A DNA stretch of 64,000 nucleotides from Comamonas serinivorans (GCF_002158865.1 NZ_CP021455.1:62001-126000), one strand, 5' to 3'; positions 37,523-47,078 are shown, counted from the first letter of the stretch. The notes: generated by a model from the letters alone, not told the origin. Translations and numbers: made by a program.

Positions 37523-39652
37523 ATGAGCGCCCCCCAACCCACCCGCGCCGAACTCCTCGAACGCATCCGCGCGTCCAGCAAGGACGCCGTGGTGCTGGCC
37601 GAGATGCAGCGCCTGGGCTTTTGGCCACAGGGCGAAGGCGAACCCCGGCTGGCGGCCGAGCTGATCGAACGCGAGGCCGAACTCAGCCAACAGCTGAACG
37701 CCCTGCGCCAGGAAGCCGCGCAGTACGCCGACCCCGAGCAGGCCCTGCGCCGCATGCGGCGCGAACGCATGGCCGCGGCCCGCGCGCAGCGCGAGGCCAC
37801 GCGCCGCCAGCGCCACGAAGCGCGCCACGAACGCGCGCTGGCCTGGCACGCCGAGCGCGATCGCCACATCGGCTGGCTGGGCGAGGGCGTGTCGGCCGCG
37901 CTGCAGCCGGTGGCGCGTTTGCCCGCCGATCCAGCCCCGAGATCGGCCCAGCCGTCTGCCGACCAGGCGGACCCTTCCGCAAATGCCGAACACGCGGCGG
38001 AGCCGGCCGGCCAGGCCCGCGCGGCGACGGCTGACCGCGGCGGCGCCGCGCGCGCGTCCACGCCGCGCACCGACCGGCTGGCGCGCCACGACCTGCCGCT
38101 GCTGACCGATGCGCCGGCGCTGGCCGACGCCATGGGCATTGGCGTGCGCGAGCTGCGCTTCCTGGCCACGCACCGCGAGGTCTCGCGCAGCACGCATTAC
38201 CAGCGCTTCACCGTGCCCAAGAAAACCGGCGGCGAGCGGCTGATCTCGGCGCCCATGCCGCGGCTCAAGCGCGCGCAGTACTGGGTGCTGGACAACATCC
38301 TGGCCAAGGTGCCGGTGCACGCGGCCGCGCACGGCTTTTTGCCGGGCCACGGCATCGTGGGCAATGCCCGGCCGCATGCCGACCAGGACGTGGTCATCAA
38401 CCTGGACCTGCAGGACTTCTTCCCCAGCGTCGGCCTGCCGCGCGTCAAGGGCGTGTTCCAGCACCTGGGCTACGGCGAGGCCGTGGCCACCGTGCTGGCG
38501 CTGCTGTGCACCGAGGCCCGGGCCGACACGCTGCGCATCGACGGCGAAACCGTGCACATCGCGGGCCGCGCGCGCGACCGGGTGCTGCCGCAGGGCGCAC
38601 CCAGCAGCCCGCAGCTGACCAACATCCTGTGCCGGCGCCTGGACCGGCGGCTGGCCGCGCTGGCCGCGACGCTGGGCTTTGCCTACACGCGCTATGCCGA
38701 TGACCTGAGCTTTTCGGCCTCGGGCGAGGCCGCCGACCGCGTGGGCGAGCTGCTGCGCCGCGCGCGCTGGATCGTGCGCGACGAGGGTTTCACGCCCCAT
38801 CCCACCAAGCAGGCCGTGATGCGCCGCGGCCGCCAGCAGACGGTGACCGGCCTGGTGGTCAACGGCGCGGCGCCCAGCGTGTCACGCCGCCAGCGCCGCC
38901 GCCTGCGTGCCGCCTTGCACCGGGCGCACACCCAGGGCCTGGCGCAGGCGCACTGGCAGCAACAGCCCGTCACGCGCGCCCAGCTCATCGGCTGGGCCCA
39001 GTTCGTGCACCAGGTTCAGCCGGCGCAGGCCGGTGCGCTGCTGAGCCAGGCCCAGGCCTTGCTGCCCGCCGCGCACGAGGCCAGCGCCGCCACCGTCAAC
39101 GCCCTGGCGCAGGCCGCCTCGGCGCGGCCCGCGGGTGGCGGCCGCCTGTCGTTCCGGGCCGCGGCCGCGCAGGGCCAGACGCCGCCGCTGGCCTCGGGCC
39201 GCTGGTGGCAGATCGCCCCACGGCCCACGCCGGTGCGCGTGCTGACCGACCAGGAGCGGCGCGAACAGCGCCAGGCCCGCCGCGCCGCCCAGGCCGCGGC
39301 GGCCGAGCCCGCGACGACGGCCGCCGGCGTGGGGCCAGCCGGTGCGCGCCCGGGGCAGGGCGGCCGCCGCCTGAGCGACCCGCGCACCGAAGACGCAGGG
39401 CGGGCCGGTGTCCCCGCCCCCGATGGCCACGCCCCACAGTCACGCACCCGGCGCCGGCTTGGCACCTACGTGCTGCAGCTGATGGCGGCCTGGGGTTTGG
39501 GTAACGTCGTGTTCCACGACCGGCTTTTCACGCAGGTGGCCTTGGTCATGCTGGTGTTCCTGTACCTGATGCGCAGGCAAAGTTGGGCACTGTGGGGCGG
39601 CACCATGCTGCTGGCGGCCCTGGTGGCGTGGAGCCTGCGCTTTCTGGGGTGA
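37523..39652 (+). CDS. retron-type reverse transcriptase with N-terminal extension and C-terminal membrane segment
   Basis: 709 residues. The ATG at 37523 has a GGAGG site six bases upstream; an in-frame TTG at 37508 overlaps that site. Residues 1-190 are charged, probably coiled-coil, then disordered. The RT domain spans about 195-490: the retron N-A-x-x-H motif is N281-A-R-P-H285, motif A is L-D-L-Q-D-F-F (294-300), Q-G-A-P-S-S-P follows, the catalytic Y-A-D-D is 391-394, and the retron V-T-G motif is 441-443 (V-T-G-L-V-V-N). A Pro/Ala/Arg-rich tail leads to two or three hydrophobic helices (about 650-709). The N-A-x-x-H and V-T-G motifs favour a retron over a group II intron or DGR enzyme. 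Confidence 0.9.
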   Translation: MSAPQPTRAELLERIRASSKDAVVLAEMQRLGFWPQGEGEPRLAAELIEREAELSQQLNALRQEAAQYADPEQALRRMRRERMAAARAQREATRRQRHEARHERALAWHAERDRHIGWLGEGVSAALQPVARLPADPAPRSAQPSADQADPSANAEHAAEPAGQARAATADRGGAARASTPRTDRLARHDLPLLTDAPALADAMGIGVRELRFLATHREVSRSTHYQRFTVPKKTGGERLISAPMPRLKRAQYWVLDNILAKVPVHAAAHGFLPGHGIVGNARPHADQDVVINLDLQDFFPSVGLPRVKGVFQHLGYGEAVATVLALLCTEARADTLRIDGETVHIAGRARDRVLPQGAPSSPQLTNILCRRLDRRLAALAATLGFAYTRYADDLSFSASGEAADRVGELLRRARWIVRDEGFTPHPTKQAVMRRGRQQTVTGLVVNGAAPSVSRRQRRRLRAALHRAHTQGLAQAHWQQQPVTRAQLIGWAQFVHQVQPAQAGALLSQAQALLPAAHEASAATVNALAQAASARPAGGGRLSFRAAAAQGQTPPLASGRWWQIAPRPTPVRVLTDQERREQRQARRAAQAAAAEPATTAAGVGPAGARPGQGGRRLSDPRTEDAGRAGVPAPDGHAPQSRTRRRLGTYVLQLMAAWGLGNVVFHDRLFTQVALVMLVFLYLMRRQSWALWGGTMLLAALVAWSLRFLG

Positions 39653-39688
39653 GCGGCCACCCTGGCGTCGGATCGATGCATTCAAGCA

Positions 39689-39733
39689 GTATGGGTCAAT
39701 CACCGTTTCAGCATGAATGGGAACCAGCCATAC
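39689..39733. repeat. 45-bp palindromic element E15 (convergent RT/ligase)
   Basis: GTAT to ATAC, 45 bp, with CCGTT in the left arm, between convergent genes. The remainder of 39653-40026 holds no gene I can support. Confidence 0.8.
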
Positions 39734-40026
39734 TGCTCAATCCTGAACATCCGCCTGTTCGAACGGCACGCGACCTGTGCCGTCCCCCGAAGGCGCGCCA
39801 CGGCGAGCCGTGGCGCCCGCCACGACACGGGGCTGGGTGAGCCGGACATGCGGGCGGCGTCATCCGATGGACGCGCCGCCGGTCACCGCGCGTGTGGCCA
39901 TGCGATCGTCGCCGTTGTCCGCCGCGCTGCATCGGCGGCTCCAGAACGAGGCCGGCACCGCGGGCCAGCCAAGCGCGCGCCAGACCCAGGGAGCAGAGCA
40001 GGGCAGGGCCGCCCTGGACCCCGCGC

Positions 40027-41592
40027 TCAGACGGCGGTGCTGCGCTGGTACAACTCGCGCAGGTCGCGCTTGAGCACCTTGCCGATCTCGCTGCGCGGCA
40101 GGCTGTCGACGACGACCAGGTCGGCCACGCGCTGGGTCTTGCCCACGCGGCCATTCAGCCAGGCCTTGACCTCGGCGCCCAGCTCAGCCGGGTTGCGCGA
40201 GGCGTCGCGCGCCACCACGTAGGCCACGGGCGTTTCGCCCCACTCGCGCGAGGGCACGCCGATGACCGAACACTCGCGCACCTCGGGGTGCTGCACCAGC
40301 TCGGCCTCGATGTCCTGCGGGTAGATGTTGAAACCACCCGAGATGATCATGTCCTTCTTGCGGTCGCCCAGCACGATGAAGCCGTCTTCGTCGAAGCGGC
40401 CCACGTCACCGGTGCGCAGGTAGCGGCGGCCCTGGTCGTCGAACCACTCGATCTCGGCCGACTTCTCGGGCAGGCGGTAGTAGCCGTTCATCATGGCGGC
40501 CGAGTGGCCGACGATCTCGCCCAGCTCGCCGGGGGGCAGGGGCTTGCCCTGGTCGTCGATCATCACGACGATGGTGCCCTCACGCGGCTTGCCCACGGTG
40601 TGCAGCTTGTGGGGGTAGGTGTGGCACTCCAGCTGGCAGCCCACGCCGCCTTCGGTCATGCCGTAGTACTCGATCAATTTGCCGGGCCAGCGGCGCAGCA
40701 CCTCGGCCTTGAGGTCGGCCTTGAACGGGGCGCTGGTGCAGAACTTGGTCGTCAGCGTGGACAGGTCGGTCTGGTCGAACTCGGGCGCATCGAGCAGGCG
40801 CTGGTACTGGACCGGCACCAGCATGGCGTGCGTCACCTTGTGCTGTTCGACCAGCTTGAGGAACTTGGCCGCGTTGAACTTGGGCATGAGCACCAGGGTG
40901 CCACCCATGCTCAGCGTGGGCAGTGCCGCCACCAGCGTGGTGTTGGAGTACATGGGCGTGGCGGCGATGGCGATGGTGTCGCGCGTGTAGCCATTCACGT
41001 TGCCGCGGTTGACGTGCTGCCAGCGCATGCCCAGGGACTGGACGATGCCCTTGGGCACGCCCGTCGTGCCGGACGAGTAGATGAGGTTGAAGCCGCGCTG
41101 TGGATCGGGCTGCACGGGCTGGGGCAGGGTGCCCACGGGCGTCAGCCAGTCGCTGAAGGGCTTGCCGGCCTCGGCGCGGTCGTCCAGCGCGATGCATTGG
41201 CCGGTGTGCCCGGCGGCCGGCCATTGCTGGGCGATGTCGGCGTCGCGGAACAGCAGCTTGGCCTGCGAGTTGTCCAGCATGGCGCCCAGGTGATCGGCCG
41301 TGGCCGACGGAGCCAGCGGGGCCACCACCACGCCGGCGCGCAAGGCGCCGAAAAAGGTCTCGACGTAGGCGATGGAGGTGGTGGCGCAGATGGCGATCAC
41401 GTCGCCGGGCACCAGGCCGTCGCGCTGCAGCGCGGCCGCGATGCGGTTCATTTGGGCATCCAGCTCGCCGTAGCTCAGCCGCTGTTCGCCTTCGATCAAG
41501 GCCGTGTGATCGGGGCGCGTCTGCGCGTGACAGGCGATCAGCTCGGGGATGGTGCCGAAAGGCTGCGCGAGGAGGTCATCAAACTGGGACAT
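40027..41592 (-). CDS. AMP-dependent acyl-CoA synthetase
   Basis: 521 residues, class I adenylate-forming family. The P-loop is Y-S-S-G-T-T-G-V-P-K-G, followed by Y-Y-G-M-T-E-G, Y-L-R-T-G-D-V-G and a C-terminal catalytic lysine in R-S-E-I-G-K-V-L-K-R. It resembles medium/long-chain or aromatic acyl-CoA ligases; the substrate is not readable. It is divergent from the binding-protein gene across 334 bp (41593-41926) with no other feature seen. Confidence 0.88.
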   Translation of the reverse strand: MSQFDDLLAQPFGTIPELIACHAQTRPDHTALIEGEQRLSYGELDAQMNRIAAALQRDGLVPGDVIAICATTSIAYVETFFGALRAGVVVAPLAPSATADHLGAMLDNSQAKLLFRDADIAQQWPAAGHTGQCIALDDRAEAGKPFSDWLTPVGTLPQPVQPDPQRGFNLIYSSGTTGVPKGIVQSLGMRWQHVNRGNVNGYTRDTIAIAATPMYSNTTLVAALPTLSMGGTLVLMPKFNAAKFLKLVEQHKVTHAMLVPVQYQRLLDAPEFDQTDLSTLTTKFCTSAPFKADLKAEVLRRWPGKLIEYYGMTEGGVGCQLECHTYPHKLHTVGKPREGTIVVMIDDQGKPLPPGELGEIVGHSAAMMNGYYRLPEKSAEIEWFDDQGRRYLRTGDVGRFDEDGFIVLGDRKKDMIISGGFNIYPQDIEAELVQHPEVRECSVIGVPSREWGETPVAYVVARDASRNPAELGAEVKAWLNGRVGKTQRVADLVVVDSLPRSEIGKVLKRDLRELYQRSTAV

Positions 41593-41926
41593 GGCGAGGG
41601 ACGTTCAGGGGTTGATCGAGCAGCGCGCACCTGACTGTCCGAGCAATCCGCATGAAACCGCCGGCGGGCCAGGGCGGAACTTACTGCAAGTGGGGTCGAT
41701 GCCCTGTCTCCAGGCTGATTCCGGTTCGCCAGCCGGCACGCGGCGGCTTCTCGTCGCGCCATGGGCGACCGCCCGCGTGCCGGTCGGCCCGCCCTGCCTG
41801 GCGAGCCACGGCAGGCGGTGACGCTGAGGCAAATGCCCATGAAAAACGGTGGACGTGCTGCTACGCTTGCAGGTTCAAGCGGCCGCCCCATGCGGCCTTG
41901 TGTGTTCTCGTTCTGGAAAGACAACC

Positions 41927-42904
41927 ATGAAGCAAATGTTGAGCCGTCGCGTGGTGATGAGTTCGGTGGCCTTGGCCTGTGCCGTGCTGATGAGCCCGGT
42001 CGCCCTGGCGCAGACCAAGTCGGTGGGCATCACCGCCTACGTCGATCACCCCGCGCTGGATGCCGCCCGCAAGGGCGTGGAGGACGAGCTCAAGGCGCTG
42101 GGCTGGGAAAGCGGCAAGAACCTGAAGCTGCAATACCAGAGCGCGCAAGGCAATGCCGCCACCACGGGCCAGATCGCCAAGAAGTTCGTCGGCGACAAGG
42201 TGGACGCCATCGTCGCCATCGCCACGCCCAGCGCCCAGGCTGCTGCGGCCGCCACGCGCTCCATCCCGCTGGTCTATGCCGCCGTGACCGACCCCGTGGC
42301 CGCCAAGCTCGTCAAGGGCATGGGCCCGTCGGGCACCAACGTGACCGGCGTGTCGGACGCGCTGCCGCTGGCCCCGCAGATCGAGCTGATCAAGAAGATC
42401 AAACCCAGCGCCAAGAAGGTGGGCATGGTCTACAGCCCCGGCGAGGTGAACTCGACCATCGTGGTCAAGGAGCTCAAGGCCGAGCTGGCCAAGCACGGCA
42501 TGACGCTGGTGGAAGCCGCGGCACCGCGCACCGTGGACGTGGGCTCGGCCGCCAAGTCGCTCGTGGGCAAGGTCGACGTGATCTACACCTCGACCGACAA
42601 CAACGTGGTGTCGACCTACGAGTCCATGGTGGCCGTGGCCCGCGATGCCAAGATTCCGCTGGTGGCCTCGGACCCGGATTCGGTCAAGCGCGGCGCCGTG
42701 GCCGCCCTGGGCATGAACTACTACGACATGGGCCGCCAGGCCGGCAAGATCGTCAACCGCATCCTCAAGGGTGAAAAGGTCGGCGCCATCGCCAGCGAAG
42801 TGGGCAACAAGACCACCCTGGTGCTGAACGAGACCGCCGCCGGCCAACAGGGCGTGACGCTGAGCGACGCCCTGCGCAAGGAAGCCGAAGAAATCATCAA
42901 GTGA
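41927..42904 (+). CDS. solitary ABC transporter substrate-binding protein (TrpX-like)
   Basis: 325 residues from the ATG at 41927 (GGAAAG site). A signal peptide ends A-L-A; the mature part starts Q-T-K-S-V-G-I-T-A-Y-V-D-H-P and has the A-I-A-T-P-S-A-Q-A and D-P-V-A-A-K-L-V motifs of the DUF534/TrpX family, linked to tryptophan or tyrosine uptake. No permease or ATPase gene lies next to it, which is unusual because such proteins normally head a three-gene set. Confidence 0.82.
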   Translation: MKQMLSRRVVMSSVALACAVLMSPVALAQTKSVGITAYVDHPALDAARKGVEDELKALGWESGKNLKLQYQSAQGNAATTGQIAKKFVGDKVDAIVAIATPSAQAAAAATRSIPLVYAAVTDPVAAKLVKGMGPSGTNVTGVSDALPLAPQIELIKKIKPSAKKVGMVYSPGEVNSTIVVKELKAELAKHGMTLVEAAAPRTVDVGSAAKSLVGKVDVIYTSTDNNVVSTYESMVAVARDAKIPLVASDPDSVKRGAVAALGMNYYDMGRQAGKIVNRILKGEKVGAIASEVGNKTTLVLNETAAGQQGVTLSDALRKEAEEIIK

Positions 42905-42969
42905 GGCGGGGCGGGCCCTGGGCCCGCCGCGCAACCGCACGGCCAGGCCGCAGGCCTGCCATGACACCA

Positions 42970-42997
42970 GGGGCCGGTGACGCACGTCACCGGCCCC
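42970..42997. terminator. 28-bp perfect palindrome after the binding-protein gene
   Basis: 13-bp perfect complementary arms separated by two bases, starting 65 bp after the stop. There is no T-run, so it may be an unusual terminator, an RNA-stabilising hairpin or a protein-binding dyad. The rest of 42905-43351 holds element E16 and nothing else I recognise. Confidence 0.5.
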
Positions 42998-43277
42998 TGG
43001 TCGTTGGTGGCGGCCTGTGGCCCGGCATCCCGCATGCGCTGACGGACGCCGTGCGGCCACCACGCTGGGTTCACACCGGGCCACGCGCCGCGAACCCTGG
43101 GCGTCGTGTTGCCCCCAGTGGGCACGGTCACGAGCCGGCTGGCCCCAAAAGGCGACGCGGCACGGCCATCCCCGGTGGGTGCATGCGCCGGGTCTCGCGG
43201 GTGATGGGAGCGGTGCCCCACCGGACACCACGCGGCGAGCCCGCTCAGCGCAACTGAGTTGGCTCAATCATCATGGG

Positions 43278-43323
43278 GTATAGGGCTGTTACCGTTTTTT
43301 GAAAAAAGGCAATTGGTCCATAC
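43278..43323. repeat. 46-bp palindromic element E16 (convergent binding protein/ALDH)
   Basis: GTAT-N38-ATAC, 46 bp, with CCGTT left arm, between convergent genes. Confidence 0.85.
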
Positions 43324-43351
43324 CCCACATCTACACCTCACACGCGGGCGA

Positions 43352-44764
43352 TCAGGCCTTCTTCACCGACACGGTGCGCGGCACGGTGTAGGCCAGCAGG
43401 CCGTCCAGGCCGTTCTCGACGCCCAGGCCCGATTGCTTGTGACCGGCCATGGGCTTGTTCGGGCCCAGGGTGTGGATCTGGTTGACCCAGACGGTGCCGG
43501 TGTTCAGGCGCAGCGCCACGTCCGTCGCGGCCTGCGCATCGCGCCCCCAGACCGAGCCGCCCAGGCCGTATTCGCTGTCGTTGGCGCGCGCCACCACCTC
43601 GTCCACCTCGCGAAACTTGAGCAGCGGCAGGATGGGGCCGAAGGGCTCTTCCTTCACCACGCGCGCGCTGTCGGGCGGGTTGTCCACCAGCGTGACGGGG
43701 AAGAAGTAGCCCGCGCCCTCGGGGACCTCGCCGCCGCACAGCAGGCGGTGGCCTTGTTGCCGCGTGTCCGCCAGCAGGTCGTTCAGGCGCGCGAACTGGC
43801 GCTGGTTCTGCACCGGGCCCAGCTGCACGCCGGGCTGGTCGCCGGGGCCCATGGGCGTCTGCCGCGCCAGCTCGACCAACTTGGCGGCCAGGCGGTCGTA
43901 GATGGACTCGTGGATGTAGAGGCGTTTGATGGCCAGGCAGAACTGCGCGTTGTTCGAGAACGCGCCCCAGAACAGCTTGGGCGCGACCTCGTCCACGTCC
44001 ACATCGGGCAACACGATGGCCGCGTCGTTGCCGCCCAGCTCCAGCGTCAGGCGCTTGAGGTTGACCGAGGCCGATTCCATGACCTTGCGGCCAGTCTGGG
44101 TGGAGCCGGTGAAGCTGACCTTGTCGATGCCGGGGTGGGACGAGATCAGCGGCCCCAGCGCGTCGGTGCCGCTGATCACGTTGAGCACGCCGGGCGGCAA
44201 CACGCCTTGCAGCAGCTCACCGAGCTTGAGCGTGGTCAGCGGCGTGAACGGCGACGGCTTGAGCACCAGGGTGTTGCCGGTGACCAGCGCGGGCGCCACC
44301 TTCCACAGCGCCAGCACCACAGGAAAGTTCCAGGGCACGATGCCGCCCACCACGCCCAGCGGCACGTGCAGCACCTTGACCACCTCCGTGCCGAGGTCGG
44401 TCTCCTCAACCGGCACGTCCATTTGGGCCATGGCCTGGCACCAGTAGGCCGCGCGCTGCACCTCCTGCTTGGCCTGGTCCAGCGGCTTGCCCTGCTCCTG
44501 CATCAGCAGCGGCGCCAGCACGTCCACCTGGGCCAGCAGGGTCTGGCCGATCTGGGCCACGCAGCGCTGGCGCTCGGCCAGCGGCGTGGCGGCCCAGGCC
44601 GGAAACGCGCGCCGCGCGCTGGCCACGGCCTGGTCCAGCTCGGCCGCGCTGGCGTCCGGGGCGTCGGCGATGACCTGTCCGGTCGCGGGGTTGATGACGG
44701 GGAAGCGGGCTTCACCGGGCGTGGACTGCCCGTCGATGGTCATGGAGAACGAGGGATGTGACAT
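43352..44764 (-). CDS. aldehyde dehydrogenase (NAD(P)+-dependent)
   Basis: 470 residues of the ALDH superfamily. The glutamate motif L-E-L-G-G-N-D and the catalytic cysteine in N-N-A-Q-F-C-L-A are present, with the substrate/cofactor motif W-N-F-P-V. It is the last gene of a four-gene minus-strand set (alcohol dehydrogenase, P450, reductase, ALDH), and probably oxidises an aldehyde made by the first steps. Confidence 0.92.
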   Translation of the reverse strand: MSHPSFSMTIDGQSTPGEARFPVINPATGQVIADAPDASAAELDQAVASARRAFPAWAATPLAERQRCVAQIGQTLLAQVDVLAPLLMQEQGKPLDQAKQEVQRAAYWCQAMAQMDVPVEETDLGTEVVKVLHVPLGVVGGIVPWNFPVVLALWKVAPALVTGNTLVLKPSPFTPLTTLKLGELLQGVLPPGVLNVISGTDALGPLISSHPGIDKVSFTGSTQTGRKVMESASVNLKRLTLELGGNDAAIVLPDVDVDEVAPKLFWGAFSNNAQFCLAIKRLYIHESIYDRLAAKLVELARQTPMGPGDQPGVQLGPVQNQRQFARLNDLLADTRQQGHRLLCGGEVPEGAGYFFPVTLVDNPPDSARVVKEEPFGPILPLLKFREVDEVVARANDSEYGLGGSVWGRDAQAATDVALRLNTGTVWVNQIHTLGPNKPMAGHKQSGLGVENGLDGLLAYTVPRTVSVKKA

Positions 44765-44782
44765 GGTTGGCTTGCAGGGGGA

Positions 44783-45751
44783 TCACAGGTCGAGCACCAG
44801 CATCGGTGTGCGGGCGCGCGAACAACAGGGGGTGAATTGCTGGCCGCTGGCGTGTTCCTCGTCGGTGAGGAAGACGTCGCGGTGCTCGGGCTCGCCCTCC
44901 AGCACGCGTGTCACGCAGCTGCCGCAGGTGCCTTCCTCGCACGAGGTGTAGATGTCGATGCCGGCCTCGAGCAGCACCGAGGTGACGGAGCGGTCGGCCG
45001 GGATGTGGAACACCTGACCCGAGCGGGCCAGCTTGACCGCGAAGGCCCCATCGCCAGAGGTGTCCACGGCCTGGGCGCTGAAGTACTCGACGTGCACGCG
45101 CGACTTGGCGACGCCCGCCTGTTCGGCAGCAGCGCACACCGCGGCGATGAAGCCGGCCGGGCCGCAGACGTAGACCTCGTCGTCCGCCGCGGCGGCCTGG
45201 TGCAGCAGCGCCGCCAGCGCCAGCTGCTGGGCCGGCTCGCCATCGTCGAAATGCAGCTGTACGCGGTCGCCGAAGGGCGCCTGCGCCAGCGTGTCCAGAA
45301 AGGCCGCCCGGGCCGGGCTGCGCGCGCAGTAGTGCAGGGCGAACGCGGTGCCGGCCGCGTGCAGCGCATGCGCCATGCCCAGCAGCGGCGTGATGCCGAT
45401 GCCGCCGGCCAGCAGCAAGCTGCGCCGTGCGGGCTGCAGCGGAAAGTGGTTGCGCGGGGCACTGATCTGCAGCTGCGCACCCGGCGTCAGCCGCTCGTGG
45501 ATGGCGGCCGAGCCGCCGCGCGAGGCCGGGTCGCGCAGCACGCCGATCACGTAGCGGCCGGCGTCAGCGGGCGGGTTGCACAGCGAGTACTGGCGCACCA
45601 GGCCAGGCCCGGCGTGCACGTCGATGTGCGCGCCGGCCTCGAAGCGGGGCAGGGCGGCGGCGTCCAGGGCCTGCAGCTCCAGCTCCACGATGTCGTCGGT
45701 GTGGGGCGTGCGGCGCACCACCTGCACCGTCAGCGTCTCGGGGGGATTCAT
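44783..45751 (-). CDS. PDR/VanB-type FMN and [2Fe-2S] oxidoreductase
   Basis: 322 residues in phthalate-dioxygenase-reductase order: a flavin domain with R-Q-Y-S-L-C-N, an NAD-binding domain with L-L-A-G-G-I-G-I-T-P and a plant-type [2Fe-2S] ferredoxin domain with C-x4-C-x2-C and a later cysteine (C-E-E-G-T-C-G-S-C). It passes electrons from NAD(P)H to an oxygenase; the cytochrome P450 19 bp upstream is the obvious partner. Confidence 0.92.
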   Translation of the reverse strand: MNPPETLTVQVVRRTPHTDDIVELELQALDAAALPRFEAGAHIDVHAGPGLVRQYSLCNPPADAGRYVIGVLRDPASRGGSAAIHERLTPGAQLQISAPRNHFPLQPARRSLLLAGGIGITPLLGMAHALHAAGTAFALHYCARSPARAAFLDTLAQAPFGDRVQLHFDDGEPAQQLALAALLHQAAAADDEVYVCGPAGFIAAVCAAAEQAGVAKSRVHVEYFSAQAVDTSGDGAFAVKLARSGQVFHIPADRSVTSVLLEAGIDIYTSCEEGTCGSCVTRVLEGEPEHRDVFLTDEEHASGQQFTPCCSRARTPMLVLDL

Positions 45752-45770
45752 GGGGAACTCCTGATCCGGC

Positions 45771-47078
45771 TCACTGCACCACGCAGCGCAGCGGCAGCGT
45801 CTTGGGGCCGCCCACGAACAGCGACGACATCATGCGCATCTCGCCCACCTGCTCGACGCGTTGCAGGCGCGGGATGAGGGCCTCGAACAGCAGGCGCAGC
45901 TCGAGCTTGGCCAGGTGCTGGCCCAGGCAGACGTGGGCGCCGAAGCCAAAGGCCAGGTGGCGGTTGGGCTTGCGGTCGATGTTGAACGCGAACGGCTGCT
46001 CGAACACCTCCTCGTCGCGGTTGGCTGAGCCGTAGCACAGCATCAGCCAGTCGCCCTGGCGGATGGTGCGGCCGCGGATGTCGGTGTCGGCCATGGCGGT
46101 GCGCATGAAGTGGCGCACCGGCGTGGCGATGCGGATGGCCTCGTCGATGAACTGCGGGATCAGGGCCGGGTCGGCCTGGAGGCGCGGCAGCAGCTCGGGG
46201 TGCTGCGCCAGCGCCCACATGGCGCACGACGCGGACGAGGACGTGGTGTCGTGGCCCGCGGTGGCGATGATGATGTAGTAGCCCAGGCGCTGCAGGTCGC
46301 CCAGCGGCTCGCCGTTGATCGTGCCGCTGGCCAGCAGGCTGGCGACGTCGTTGCGCGGGTTGCGCCGGCGCTCGTCGGTCAGGCGGTCGAAGTAGGCGCG
46401 GAAGTCGGCCACGACGGCCAGCATGTTCTGGCCCAGGCCCAGCCCGTTGTCGCTGCCGCCGCTGTCCAAGCCGCGCTTGAGGTCCGGGTCCTGGTTGCCG
46501 AAGAACTCCTGGGTCAGGGCCAGCATGCGCGGTTCGTCCTCGGGCGGCACGCCGAGGATGTCCATGATGACGTGCAGCGGGTAGTGCAGGGCCAGGTCGG
46601 TGACGAAATCGACCGTCTGGCCGTTGTGGCGCGCGAGCGCGTCCACGTTCTGCCGCGCCAGCGCGCTGATGCGCTCGTTGAGCTTGAGGATGCTGTTCGG
46701 CATGAACCACGATTGCGTGAGGCCGCGCAGGGCCTTGTGCTCCTCGCCGTCGACGTGCACCAGGGCCTTGACCGAATGCGGGATGCCGTTCTTGGCGATC
46801 AGGTGGTCGATGAAGGCCTGGGGGCGGCAGATGACGGACGACGCGCCGTTGCTGAACAGCGTGTTGTTGCGCGAGATGGCGGTCACGTCGGCGTGCTTGG
46901 TCACGGCCCAGAACGGCGCGTAGTCGGGGTGCGTGACGCGGCCCAGGGGGTTGTGGGCCCGCATCCAGGTGTAGGTGTCGTGCAGGCGTTCGACGTCGGC
47001 ATAGCCTTGGGCGTCGACAAGGAAAGAGGCGATGTGCGCGGGCAGGTCGACATCGGGCGTGGCCACGGCGGTCGTCAT
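45771..47078 (-). CDS. cytochrome P450
   Basis: 435 residues, the length of soluble bacterial class I P450s. The I-helix oxygen motif is A-G-H-D-T-T-S-S, and the haem loop is F-G-F-G-A-H-V-C-L-G with the iron-ligand cysteine at 384. It probably hydroxylates a hydrophobic compound such as a terpenoid or alkyl chain, with electrons from the next gene's reductase and further oxidation by the flanking alcohol and aldehyde dehydrogenases. The precise CYP family is not assigned. Confidence 0.93.
   Translation of the reverse strand: MTTAVATPDVDLPAHIASFLVDAQGYADVERLHDTYTWMRAHNPLGRVTHPDYAPFWAVTKHADVTAISRNNTLFSNGASSVICRPQAFIDHLIAKNGIPHSVKALVHVDGEEHKALRGLTQSWFMPNSILKLNERISALARQNVDALARHNGQTVDFVTDLALHYPLHVIMDILGVPPEDEPRMLALTQEFFGNQDPDLKRGLDSGGSDNGLGLGQNMLAVVADFRAYFDRLTDERRRNPRNDVASLLASGTINGEPLGDLQRLGYYIIIATAGHDTTSSSASCAMWALAQHPELLPRLQADPALIPQFIDEAIRIATPVRHFMRTAMADTDIRGRTIRQGDWLMLCYGSANRDEEVFEQPFAFNIDRKPNRHLAFGFGAHVCLGQHLAKLELRLLFEALIPRLQRVEQVGEMRMMSSLFVGGPKTLPLRCVVQ

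Noticed and set aside
37523..39652. RT as a group II intron or diversity-generating element
   Set aside because: No intron maturase domain or domain V-like RNA, and no template/variable repeat pair was found; the retron motifs fit better.
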